A stretch of 64,000 nt of DNA, taken from Euonymus europaeus. Its lineage: Eukaryota > Streptophyta > Magnoliopsida > Celastrales > Celastraceae. Both the position numbers and the translations under genes were made by a program. The stretch is from NCBI GenBank assembly GCA_963580455.1, contig OY756972.1, positions 20,165,001 through 20,229,000 on the forward strand. Direction: 5' to 3'. This document shows, one piece after another, positions 36,715 through 56,662 of the stretch; the first letter of the stretch is position 1; every line of letters starts with the position of its first letter. Below the pieces are notes generated by a model. It had not been told where the DNA came from and did no database searches. It saw only the letters and a list, made by a program, of their open reading frames with translations.

Positions 36715-36970
36715 TGAAAGCAGAACAAATTACAGAAGAAGAAAATGGAATCAAGTGATCAATTGATTCATCAGAAAGTTCTGTCGTTACAAGACCAGAC
36801 CCAAAGCATAAAATAGTATCTACAAGAAGAAGCTAGAGAGCTATCAACGGGAAGAAAGGACAAGAAATCCAGACCCGTCTTATCAAGATCTAAAACAACG
36901 AATATAATTCAAATGAAACGATGTCGTGTGCTGTTATTGTTACGACGTCGTAAAGGGCAGTGTCTTAACA
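36715..36970 (-). repeat. 5' LTR of copia element
   Basis: 256 bp, one mismatch to the other LTR. Transcription would run leftward on the minus strand. Confidence 0.93.
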
Positions 36971-37340
36971 ATCTTCTTCATGATATTTTTTACATCGATT
37001 TTGCATGACCTTCGGGTGAGGTGTGGCTGAACTTATTTGAAAAGACAAGCAAAAAAGTTATAGATAGTTGTGAACTGTTTTTAAATGAGGTCTTTTAGAA
37101 TTGCGGCATGGTCGAGAAAGTTTGCAATGCAACTAATCCTACCTAAAAAGATGAGATTAGTGTTCGAACTCGAGATTATTAAAATAATTTACACCATTTC
37201 AAGTGTCATGTTAATAAAAGTAGTATTTGTCTCATATTATCATATGTCGTACAAAAAATTAAAATGAAAAAATCCGAAAAACAATTTTTTTTAAAAAAAA
37301 CTTTTTTTTAAAATACAGAAAACAACAACAGCGCAAAATT
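36971..37340. other. Flank of the copia insertion, no gene seen
   Basis: Continues the interrupted locus of 31641-32178 for about 60 bp, then AT-rich DNA with poly-A/T runs. Confidence 0.35.
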
Positions 37341-39033
37341 GAGGAAATTATATATTTGGTCATTGAAAAATGTCACGTGTTATAAATTGGTCACTCAATA
37401 TCTAAACATTTCAATTTAGCCACTCAAAAAATTGAGATGTTTCCCGGTAAATGTTTGGATGATTTCTATCAGTCAATTGGCTAACGTGACAAATTAACCT
37501 AACAGAATTCGTTTAATCTATTTAAACAAACAAAAATTTGCACGTTATCGTCAAAAAGCATATGTCGTGGATCAACTCATCAGTTCATTGGCGAGAAGGG
37601 TGGCACCTAAAGAAGATAACCTTAGATCAAACAACATATTCTCCAGCCCTCTATTTTTCTTCTTGTAGCAGCAATTTTTAGGGTTCTCGTGGGCGATCTG
37701 AGGGAAACACTTCTTATTCCAGTGATTCTTCTTGTTTTCAGTCTAGTTACATATTTTATCCTACATTTTCTTGGATTTCGAACGACTATTTGATGGTGAG
37801 AATAAACCTTTATGTTTGTGAAGTATATTTCTCTTTTTTGCCTGTGGTCCTATGGAATTGTTGAGCCCCACTTGTTTTGTTTTCTCTATGTGGTCCCAAA
37901 TTTCCATTCACGCACATGGGACCGAACTTGACCTTTTTCTTCAATTTTTTTCATTTTCTTTAGGTCATGGCATCTAGTAAGGGAAAAGAACCTTATGGAA
38001 ATTTGGATAGAAGTGATGGAGGATGCTTGATGATTACATGAACTCTATAGAGGAGCAAAGGATTACAGGGGCGCAGGGTTGGGGGATTGAAGACTCTTTG
38101 GTTAGGCAACATCAAGATGTAATAGCTCATGCGTCCAAGAGTGCTGATTGGCCTGGTGATGTGTATGAGAGTGATTTTGGTTATGACATTGGTGAAGAGG
38201 GTGATGACAGTGAAGAGGGTGATGGCAGTGATGGTGTAGCTTAAGTATTCCAGTCTAGATACTAATGATGATGATCCAAATTTTAGGTTGGTCAATGAAT
38301 CTCAGGACTTAGAGAGTTTGGTGCTCCAATTAGAGTGACTTGTGGATCTGCTGCTACTGCTACAGGTGGAGTGACTGGTGTGAAAAATATTGCAGTTCCT
38401 GGTAGAACAAGGTCCAAGATGGCAGTTAGGAGGTCAACAACATTAGACACGGTTCAAGTAGCTACATTAAGCTCCAGTTACACGACGATGCTAAAATAGT
38501 ACACAAGAATCATCCAGTTGCACTAGGATACAAGGTTGAAGAGGATGTCTTTGTCTTTTGTTAAATCTACCACCTTTAGATGGTATTTTGGACTTTCTAT
38601 TTTGGACATGGATATCTAACTAAATTTGTTATACTTACGTGTGGAATCTGAGTTGGTTATGTTTTGGATGGCTTTGTAATAATTATGTGTGGAATATTAG
38701 GGTTTGTACGTGAATTTGTTACATATTAAATTAGTCAGAGACAATTTTATAACAACGTATGATATGTTAGATATGTCTGTTATGTTAGTTGCAAAGGGCA
38801 AGTGGAGGAGTTTTTTTATAAAAAAAACTTACACGTCAACCTTTCTTTTGCTTAAAAAATCCATTTGTTGACTTTTGCCCTTTTGCTTTCCCGTTAGCCA
38901 ATTGAACTGATCGAAATCATACCAACACCAATTATAAAACACCTTTCCATAATTAAATTGAAATATTTAGACATTTAGTGACTAATTTATAACACAAAAC
39001 GTCTTTTAGTGACTAAATATATAAATTTTTCGC
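37341..39033. mobile_element. MULE-like element with long inverted repeats, internally deleted
   Basis: About 80 bp at the left end (37341-37420) aligns with the reverse complement of 38950-39033. Shared blocks are TTATATATTTGGTCA/TTATATATTTAGTCA, GTGTTATAAATTGGTCACT/GTGTTATAAATTAGTCACT and ATTTCAATTTA. Flanks CAAAATTGA and CAAAATTAG could be a decayed 9-bp target duplication. The 1.7-kb interior holds coding debris on the plus strand but no transposase core. Long inverted repeats and 9-bp duplications are typical of Mutator-like elements. The assignment rests on these ends. Confidence 0.6.
37967..38515 (+). pseudogene. Coding debris inside the MULE-like element
   Basis: An ATG at 37967 opens MASSKGKEPYGNLDRSDGG. 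The frame then shifts to an acidic stretch (DIGEEGDDSEEGDGSDG) ending in TAA at about 38244. Further debris reads DDDDPNFRLVNESQDLE and GAPIRVTCGSAATATGG. Acidic N-terminal and Ser/Thr-rich C-terminal pieces with no middle fit a MULE transposase whose catalytic core was deleted, but I see no diagnostic motif. Confidence 0.35.
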
Positions 39034-39389
39034 ACAAAATTAGCCATGATTGTATTCCTAACATGCATAATTGTATATAATTGTATGTGACAATATATAT
39101 ATATATACCATAATTTAATGACAAATTCAAAATTTAAAATTTAGAATTCATGATGATTATTTAAGGGGATAAATTTTAAAGATATACCATTTTCGAACCA
39201 GTTAAGAACATTTTGACAGAAATTGTCATTTAGAAAGCAAGAAATCGCGTCCCTCAATAACTAGGGTTTCGGAGGTTGGTGTTTTGCGGCCGTCAAGTGA
39301 AGATCTGATTGGGATCTTGGCCATCTCAGAGGAGTGCTACTGCTGGGTTTTCGTTCTGAGAGTCTAGTGGCCAAGTGGGTACTTGTTCC

Positions 39390-40480
39390 ATGGCAGATCC
39401 TGATATGGGCCAGCTATTTCATAATCTAGTGCTCACGGAGGAGGAGATTAGTGAAGTGGATGTAGGGGCGGAGGCAGGCGGCGGCCACTAAAGAGCGATG
39501 TTTGTTCGCTAAATTGTGCTCTTCAAAAGCTGCCAATGTGGAAGCTTTGAAAAATACCTTGAAGCAAGTATGGAAAAGAGACGCTCCATTGTTTCGGGGT
39601 TTAGGAACAAACCTTTTCCTTCTCGAATTTGAGTCGGTTGAGGCGAAACAAAGGATCTTGGACAAACAGCCTTGGTCTTTTGACAATCATCTGATTGCTT
39701 TCACAACTTTTGATCCCATGGTGTCGGTAAAAAAATCACTTTTGAAAGCATGGATGTTTGGGTGAGGGTTTATGATCTGCCATTAGGAGTCTTCACGGAG
39801 GCAGTTGGGCAGAGGATTGGGGCAAAAATTGGTAAAGTTTTGTCTGTAGATGTTGATGAAACTGGGTGTCGTTGGGGTGAGTTCCTTCGGCTAAGAGTCC
39901 GCCTGGATTTGCTTTCAGCTTTGCAAAGGGGGTCGATGATCTCCTTTAATGGGACAAGGTTTTGGGTTCGGTTTAACTATGAGAGGCTCCCTATGTTCTG
40001 CTTCTCATGTGGGATAATTGGCCACTCTGATGGCAAGTGTCCATCCTCCCCGCCTAAGGAGGTCTTGTTTGGTAAGAAACCCTCGTTGCAATATGGGGTA
40101 TGGCTCCGGGCTGATGTGGGGAACCGGAGGCGAAAGGTTCCCATTGAAGACCATGGCAGTGGTAGCAGTAGTGTTAAAAACCACACCCCGGCCACAAGTG
40201 AGGAGAAGCATGGAGTCTTGCCACAATTCTACTAATCATGCTAGCTCTCCTGTTTGGAGGGAGGAGGGACTAGCTGCTGTAAAAATGACTACTTCCAAGC
40301 CGGAGGATTTATTGGGCTTGGCTGGTTCTTGCATTCGGGGAAGACCCTCACCTGCCAGCCTGAGAGGAGGTTCATGTACCCCAAAGCACCCTCCGGAGGG
40401 AGGGTCATGGAGGAAACAATAACTAGGGGTTACTGTACTGAATGCCACCATTCCAACCATACCAAATGCTAGATTGGAAG
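39390..40480 (+). pseudogene. LINE (L1-type) ORF1 remnant with DUF4283 and zinc knuckle
   Basis: Starts at ATG 39390 (MADPDMGQLF). The frame stops at 39489 and continues in another frame through AKLCSSKAANVEALKN and LFLLEFESVEAKQRILDKQPWSFDNH. It shifts again near 39745 to MDVWVRVYDLPLG, and ends at 40235. The order is DUF4283, then a CX2CX4HX4C knuckle (CFSCGIIGHSDGKC, about 40001-40042), as in plant L1 ORF1 proteins that bind RNA. Two frameshifts make it non-functional. No endonuclease or reverse transcriptase ORF2 follows, so the element lost its 3' part. Plants also have domesticated DUF4283 genes, but the breaks argue against that here. Confidence 0.75.
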
Positions 40481-41142
40481 ATTTTCAGAAAATTTTTATC
40501 CAATTCCATCGAAGGAGACCTGTTAGAATTACAAGGCATGGGTTAGAATTATGAGATATGGGTTATGGTAGTAATGGTGGACGGCTGTACCTGAAGATGT
40601 ATGGGCTGTTATAAGACTTCTTTCATCTGCTCTCTGTCTGCTTCCAACTACTCTTTCGAAAAAGAACCTTATCAATTTACAAAGAAAATAAACTTCACAA
40701 GAAGGAAGATAATTAATTAGATCTTTTAAACTTGCCACAAACGAAAAGGCAAAAATTATTCAAGAATACCATCGTTCACTTCAGAGAGTTCATAAAAAAC
40801 TTCAAAACCACCTATGAATCTATCTAATTGCAACGAGCTAACATGTTTTTCACTATTTGGGTTTTAAGATTTATTGTTCTGTACGCTAAAATTAGGGTTC
40901 TACTAAATATTCCTCCTCTCCCACATTACAAGGGATGAGGTAGACCAACACCTAGTAAACGGTTTGATTGACCGGAAGAAACTGTGTCTTAAGTTCCCAA
41001 CGGTGCACCACAATTTCAGGCGATATCTTCCGAGGAAAAGAGAAGAGCCAGTCAAAGCTTGAGCCGGAAGAATATAAAAAATCAACTACATCTACATTAA
41101 GGATCCAGCAAAAATCTTCACGACAAAGTGAACACCAAACTA
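40481..41142. other. 3' flank of CPR
   Basis: Probable minus-strand 3'UTR of CPR to about 40900. The rest has no gene or repeat that I recognise. Confidence 0.45.
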
Positions 41143-48878
<7,736 letters not shown>

Positions 48879-49239
48879 CTTGATTCGAGCTTCAAATGAC
48901 TCTCTTCCCTCTTCGTTCCAATCCCTCTGTTTAGGTTCAATGAAGAAACTGTAATGTGGAAGATGGGGTAGGTGAGCAGAGAGAGGGGGACGATAGAGAA
49001 ACGTGCTATGTGTGAGTATGAACTGGGACCCACAATGATTTGACCTTGAATTTTGGGGTTTTATTGAAAGGAAAAAAGGGATAAATTCTTGATTGTGATT
49101 TTGGCTGTCCGTATTGGTGACTTTTAGGCAGTCGTGCTTCGCGCGTTATGCAAAAGGGCGGGGAAAAGAGGCTTTGCCTTATTTCGCGATTCTATCAAAC
49201 GTTTTTAAACATATATTTGATTGGTAGTGCTAATCATAC
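48879..49239. other. CPR 5' flank
   Basis: Holds the CPR leader and promoter on the minus strand; no specific element can be defended. Confidence 0.4.
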
Positions 49240-50830
49240 ATAGAAGTCAAAGTCATAATTATACATAATTTTATGTGACTTCTATCCATAAATTTTATTT
49301 TTTTGTCATAAATGTCCCTCTCGTGTGGATCATTTTAAAAGGCTTAACCCTCCCTCTCCTCTCATTTTTGAATCACGATCTCTCTCTCATCTTCTCTGTA
49401 ACCACAAAAAAAGAGTAGATATTACACTGTTCTTGGGGGTGTTTAATTTTCTAGGTTATTTTTTTGCAAGAAAATGCACTGTTTTTGAGTTTATTACACT
49501 ATTGTGGTGGGTGGTTAATTTTTTGAGATTTTTTTTACAGAAAAATGCACTATTTTTTTGGTTTTTTACACTGTTGTGGTGGGGGGTGTTTGATTTTCTT
49601 GGATTTTTTTGCTAAAAAATGCATTTTTTTGAGTTTTATTACACTGTGTTTGGGGGTGTTTGATTTTCTATGTTTTTTTTGCACAAAAATGCATTTTTTT
49701 AGTTTATTACATTGTTCTAGGGGTGTTTATTTTTCTAGATTTTTTCTATAGCAATGCACTGTTTTTGGGTTTATTACACTGTTCTGGGCCTATTTAATTT
49801 TCTGGGCTTTTCTTGCAGGAAATGCATTATTTTTGCATTTGTTACACTGTTTTAGGGATGTTTAATGCTCTATTTTTAGGTTTTATTACATTGTTTTGGA
49901 GGTGTTTACTACACTGTTTTATCTGTTTTGATTTTTTTTTGAATATGTAATTATTTTTGGGTTTATTACACTTCTCTGAAGGTGTTTGATGAACTGTTTT
50001 GTTTTTGCAGGAAAATACATTATTTTTGGGTTTATTACACTGTTTTGGGTGGTGTTTAATATACTGTTTTTTACTATGTAAAAAAGACCTAACATATTGT
50101 GACAGATCGAGAAAAGTGTAATAAACGCTCAAACTATGTAATAAACTAACATTAAAATGTAATAAAAGACCCACAATAGTGTAATAAACAACCGATAATA
50201 TCGTCATAAGTCCATAATAATGTAATAAAAATACCCAGAATAGTGTAATAAACTTCTCAAAAAGTGTAATAAATGCTCGAACTATGTAATAAAACTCATC
50301 ATAACAATATGATTAGACCCAGAAAAATGCAATAAAACTGATAATATGCTGAACAATGTAATGAACCGCCATGAAAATGTAATAAAAGCTCAGAATAGTG
50401 TAATAAACTACCCATAATATCGTTATAAAAGCTCATAATAGTGTAATAAAAAGGCCTAGAATAGTGTAATAAACTTCTCAAAATACTATTATAAAGTTCT
50501 AGAACAGTGTAATAAGCTCCCTAATGAATAATGTAATAACGAACCGTTAAAAAAATAACGATAATCGAACTTGTTGGAAAGAATTTTGCATATTGATTCT
50601 AACTATGTAAAAAAACTTCGAATCTAACATTTATTTTTAGAGAAATCATTTTAAAAATTTGTTTAAAAAAGCAAAAAAACAAAAGAAAAGAAAAGTCAGT
50701 GTAATCATTTCAAAATTTTGATAATTTGAAACTTAACATCAATGTTCACGTGCATGTGTCATGAGAGGGGTATTTTTGTAACCAAAAAAAAATTTTGAAC
50801 ACACTTTCCATGTCACCATGTCTAATAATA
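49240..50830. mobile_element. Large foldback (FARE-like) element with repeat arms
   Basis: The left arm (about 49400-50060) repeats the word TTTATTACACTGTT, with 'ggggtgttta/gatttt', about eleven times with a period of 60-70 bp. The right arm (about 50095-50545) repeats its complement, GTGTAATAAAC, fifteen or so times. Outside the arms, GTCATAAATGTCCCTCTCGTG (near 49300) faces the reverse complement of CATGAGAGGGGTATTTTTGTAAC (near 50760). The whole thus forms one long imperfect hairpin. Open frames in it (49325-50481) come from the repeats and I reject them as genes. Foldback elements related to MULEs have this build; the family assignment is inferred. Confidence 0.65.
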
Positions 50831-52564
50831 TAGTAAACTTATCCAATACCCAGTCGGATTGACTTAGAAAAATAACAATTCTAAAATAATAGAGTTAAAA
50901 ATTATAAAATATTTAGTTCAATTTCAATTGCTCCCTGTTAGACTTTATAGATTGAAAGCGTTGAATGATAACTTCATTTTCAATTTCACTAAGAACATCG
51001 ATCCATATAAGAAAATAAATGAGGACTAAAAGAGTTTTTTTTTTTTAATTTTATATGAGTTTAAAATGAAAATTTAGGAGGGGCTTATTTAAAATTTATA
51101 TATAATTAAGCTTTTTTTTAGGTCACTTATGCATAGCTTTGCCCTTGCGGGAAGTGTCCAGACTTGTAAAATGTCCCACATTGTTTAGGAAAATTCAAGC
51201 AATGTGATTCATAAGTAAATATACACTCCTCTTCACACAACTAAGGCTTTTTTCTTAGATCCAAGTATCATTAAGTGAGATGATTCAAGAAGAATAAAGT
51301 CGTGCAGGACTCGATGTAACTATGAGTATCGAATAATCTAAAATGGACGATATCGATTTGCAGTGAGGGGTGAATTTCTTTTAGCATAACAAATTCTTCA
51401 TCAATATCTCATCCTCTCTCTACTCCTCGTTATTTTAGTTTGCAACATTGGTTTCAAATTATTAAATATAAGAAATTAAAAAAAATCCACAACCTAATTA
51501 TTTGATCATTTTTTTTATGCACGTGTTACACTAAACATTAAATCAATAAAAAAATCGAAAACCAACATAATCAACTAAACAGTTAGACCAAAAAATGTCT
51601 AATAACCGAGCACGAACAACTTAAATGCGGCTTTTTTCCACTATTTGGTTGTTATATTTATCATTTTTTATAACAAAACCTATCAAAAGGAGTGGTCGTT
51701 TTAATGGTTTTGAATCTCTTGAGAATGGGCCGGCAATTCAAGTCCACACAAGTAGTGGGGCCAAACGTTAGCAAGCCCAAGTTATTGTTATCAGGAATGT
51801 CTGCCATTGTTAGCCATCACAGGCACATCGCTTTGTTATGTCTGCCATTGTTTGCAATTACAGTTCCAGTCCACTAACGCATCATGCTTCCTGGTAGTCC
51901 ATTTACTTTTCAGGTAAAACAGAGTATCGTGCGCGGATTGACAAGATACAGGACATAACCATAGCTGTTCTCGGAGACCGTCTTGTGCATAGAGGAGAAG
52001 ATAACTGACGGCTCGTGCCATTGCTACTTAGTGTTCTAAAGTCAAGTGGCCTGGTCCTCCTCAAGTTCTAGAGCTGATGGCCAAAGGAACAAACATCAGT
52101 CTTCTGCTCCTCTGTTGTCTAGTTGTTCTTTGGATTTCTTTCGGTCTTGCAGGCCACTTTGTTTGGCGAGGAAGCCTTCCTCAAGAAAGGAAGAAAAAGT
52201 TAAAAAATAATGATAAAAGGATCTAATTTTCTAAATCCAACCAGATCTCCCTGATGGAAACTAAAAAAAAAATGAGATTCTTATCTGATCAAGCGAAGTC
52301 GAAGATAACAGAAAATTTCATCACATACTGTAGAAACTCCAACAATTGTAATCTATTGAAATAAGAGAGGTGTTCTTAAGGAAGTTTATAAACCATACTC
52401 GAATAAAATGAGCAAATTTTCCCACAGTGAAAACCAAAATTTCAGCATAAAAAACAACCCATCACTAATGACATGTTTTAAGGTAAAAGAAATGACCAAA
52501 CTTAAACAACATTGGATGATAGGAACCAAGAATCCCTTGTGAAATGATCTCGTAGAGGGATTTC
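50831..52564. other. Intergenic DNA downstream of RPS5
   Basis: AT-rich with no gene seen. The minus-strand RPS5 3'UTR probably covers 52330-52564. Confidence 0.4.
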
Positions 52565-54522
<1,958 letters not shown>

Positions 54523-54640
54523 ATCTATAGTCACGATATACAAGTGAGCACAAAATTCGACCGGTAAAGAACTAGAAGATGAGAGAAGCGAGCGGCTGAG
54601 GAAGTACAAGGAAGCAGTTAGAGCAACTCTCTCACACAAA

Positions 54641-54810
54641 AAACCCTAGACTCAAATAGGCATCTCAGAGCTCAGGGCCTGGGCTGTCCCGTCCATTTAA
54701 TGAAGAAGAATCTTTCAGCCCATTTGGGCCCAACAGTTGTGAATAGGCCCAGTTATTGATCATACAATGAAAAAGCCCAGGTCACAAATATATTAAAGCC
54801 CAAATCTGGA
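54641..54810 (-). promoter_or_regulatory. RPS5 promoter: telo-box and site II cluster
   Basis: AAACCCTAG (telo-box) at 54641-54649 lies about 120 bp upstream of the ATG. It is followed by several TGGGCC/AGGCCCA-type site II words: 54673-54682, 54718-54731, 54745-54751 and GCCCA words near 54774 and 54798. This pairing is the known promoter signature of plant ribosomal protein genes (TCP and telo-box binding factors). Confidence 0.75.
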
Positions 54811-55490
54811 TTCTAACTGACAGATTTGGGCACGTAATTTGTTTCCTTGTTTTCTGCCAGCCAGAGAGTTGTGACAGCACAAACCCAGTTAGAACGGACA
54901 TCACATGACACGTTGTGTAATATTTCCATGTCAACGGCAGCGATGGACGAGTTCACGTCGAAAAATCTGTGCACCCGTTTTCTTCTTTTTAGAACTAAAA
55001 ATAATATTTTTTATTGTTAAAATTTAGCATTATTTGCTGCTATGAAATTGGTTGATTTTTATCTCTAGCGCCTTTGTCAAGTGTATTTCTTTCGAGGGTG
55101 AAAAAAATGTGAGATATAAGAAGAATTTGATGATTATTTATTTTCTTTGAAATAAACTAAATGAATTGAAAGGAAAATATCTTATAATTGTCACAGTTTC
55201 TGATAAGACATACAGAATTGTCTTACGACTTCATTAATCTTTAATATTTTTTCTTAGTACTGTTGAATTTTTAAACTAAAAATCCAGCAATTATCAACAA
55301 ATTTGTACCCTTTCTTGCTCTTGCAATAACCAAGTCACGAGAATAGAAATTTGAAAGGTGATTAATACACCGAGATGATAAATACGCGGATTTCCATTAA
55401 AATAAATTTGACCCCTAAGAATTAATAATAGAATGACGAAAAAAATATGTAAGCCAATGAATCAAGAATAGAATCAAGAAAAATATGTGA
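54811..55490. other. Intergenic DNA, no gene seen
   Basis: AT-rich, without recognised repeats. Confidence 0.4.
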
Positions 55491-55539
55491 TGATGCCAAA
55501 AACTGTCCGTCATAGTTGGACACCAATCAGTCCGGTCAA

Positions 55540-56260
55540 ACTCCAAATTGCTGAGCTGGATGTCCTACACAGTAAGCAAACGTAAGCTAAGAGGGACCCC
55601 GAATTAGTTCGGGAGGCCCGCTCCGACGCTCAAGTCAGTTAGGTAATTCTCAGTTGGAAGGGCTCGGTCTCTGAGAGCTCTCTCAACTTAAGCAACAGTA
55701 ATGCTAGTTGTGACGTAAAAATTTACCTGATGCGTGGGCCTCCTTTTATAGAGATTTACAGAGTTCTTATTCCTTTATGAATGAAACTCCTCTCTTCCTT
55801 ATCTGAGCGCATTTGTCGGAGTTGTAGTCCTTTTGAGTCTGTATTCCTTATAGGATTAGGACTTCTCTTCTTCCTTATCTGAGCGCATTTGTCGAAGTTG
55901 TTGTCCTTTTGAGTCTCTATTCCTTATAGGATTAAGACTCCTTAAAGAAGGAATGGATCTAGTTCGGATCCGGCAATGGCCGACCGACAGACCTATGTGC
56001 CCAAATGACAACATCACCACCTAATAGTTGAAGGTCAAACCGATCTGTAGAAGATGACCGACCGAACCAACCACCGGCCAAAGAGGGGCCTACTAGGAGC
56101 AGGGTTGACCGACCGATCGAACCACTATAATACTTTAAGTTGGTCGGTCCAGCAAGGCGCAACGCCGCCCGTCAGAGGTGGACATTTACACGTGTCACAA
56201 TCTTATTGGATAGACCAATTTTGCCATATCAATATAAAAGGTGATCAACCACAAATAAAA
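55540..56260. mobile_element. Probable LTR fragment with 76-bp tandem repeat
   Basis: The segment is GC-richer and contains 'gggaggcccgctccgacgct', a word common in plant LTRs, and a TATA-like TTTTATAGAG. It also has two 76-bp copies (from 55795 and 55871) of a 'ttatctgagcgcatttgtcg' unit, and repeats of 'gaccgaccga' near 56055-56120. No internal retrotransposon region or second LTR is present, so it may be a solo or broken LTR. Boundaries are uncertain. Confidence 0.4.
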
Positions 56261-56410
56261 AAAAAATTGGACTAAATAATTGTCCACCTAAGGACAAAAA
56301 CCGAGAGAGAGAGAGGACTTGTGAAAAACGATAAACCACCAATAAAAAAAAAGGGCTAAATAGTTGACCACTTTAGGGAGCAAAACTGAGAGAGAGAGGA
56401 GGGTTGTGAC
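56235..56410 (+). repeat. Diverged two-copy tandem repeat
   Basis: 'aaccac.aataaaaaaaaa' through 'ccgagagagagag' is present twice, with a period near 90 bp, just downstream of SICKLE. Confidence 0.5.
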
Positions 56411-56662
56411 ACTAGTACTAGATGCAAACTAATCCTTTGTATCGCATCTTCATTAACTAAATAATCTTCATTTTTAATAGAATAAAAAGTCCATATAAAG
56501 CACAAAAAATTCCTTTAAATAATAACAAAAATGAATGTGCTGTTCAAAACTTGAAGTTCTTCAAGGTGTTATATGGATACAAGTCCTTCCAAGCAACTAT
56601 ACGCCTTCTGCATCATTCACAGCTTCATTGAACGAGGCAGCAAGATATTCCGCAAGGCTTGG

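Larger units (their letters stand above)
32179..36970 (-). mobile_element. Ty1-copia LTR retrotransposon, young, 4,792 bp
   Basis: Two 256-bp LTRs (32179-32434 and 36715-36970) begin TG and end CA. They differ at one base by eye (position 32355 region, g versus a near 36899). A 5-bp target duplication (ATCTT) flanks the element. On the minus strand the 5' LTR is followed at once by TGGTATCGGAG (36704-36714), a primer binding site resembling the initiator-Met tRNA type used by copia. A purine tract (GAGAAGGGG) precedes the 3' LTR. Near identity of the LTRs means recent insertion. The gag-pol frame has one stop codon, so present autonomy is uncertain. Confidence 0.95.

Noticed and set aside
39390..40480. 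Possible domesticated DUF4283 host gene
   Set aside because: Two frameshifts within 400 bp and no introns or supporting regulatory context; better explained as a LINE ORF1 remnant.
49325..50481. Several Phe/Leu-rich ORFs
   Set aside because: Produced by the repeat arms of the foldback element.
56054..56275. ORF with repeated TDR residues
   Set aside because: Arises from 'gaccgaccga' repeats of an LTR-like segment.
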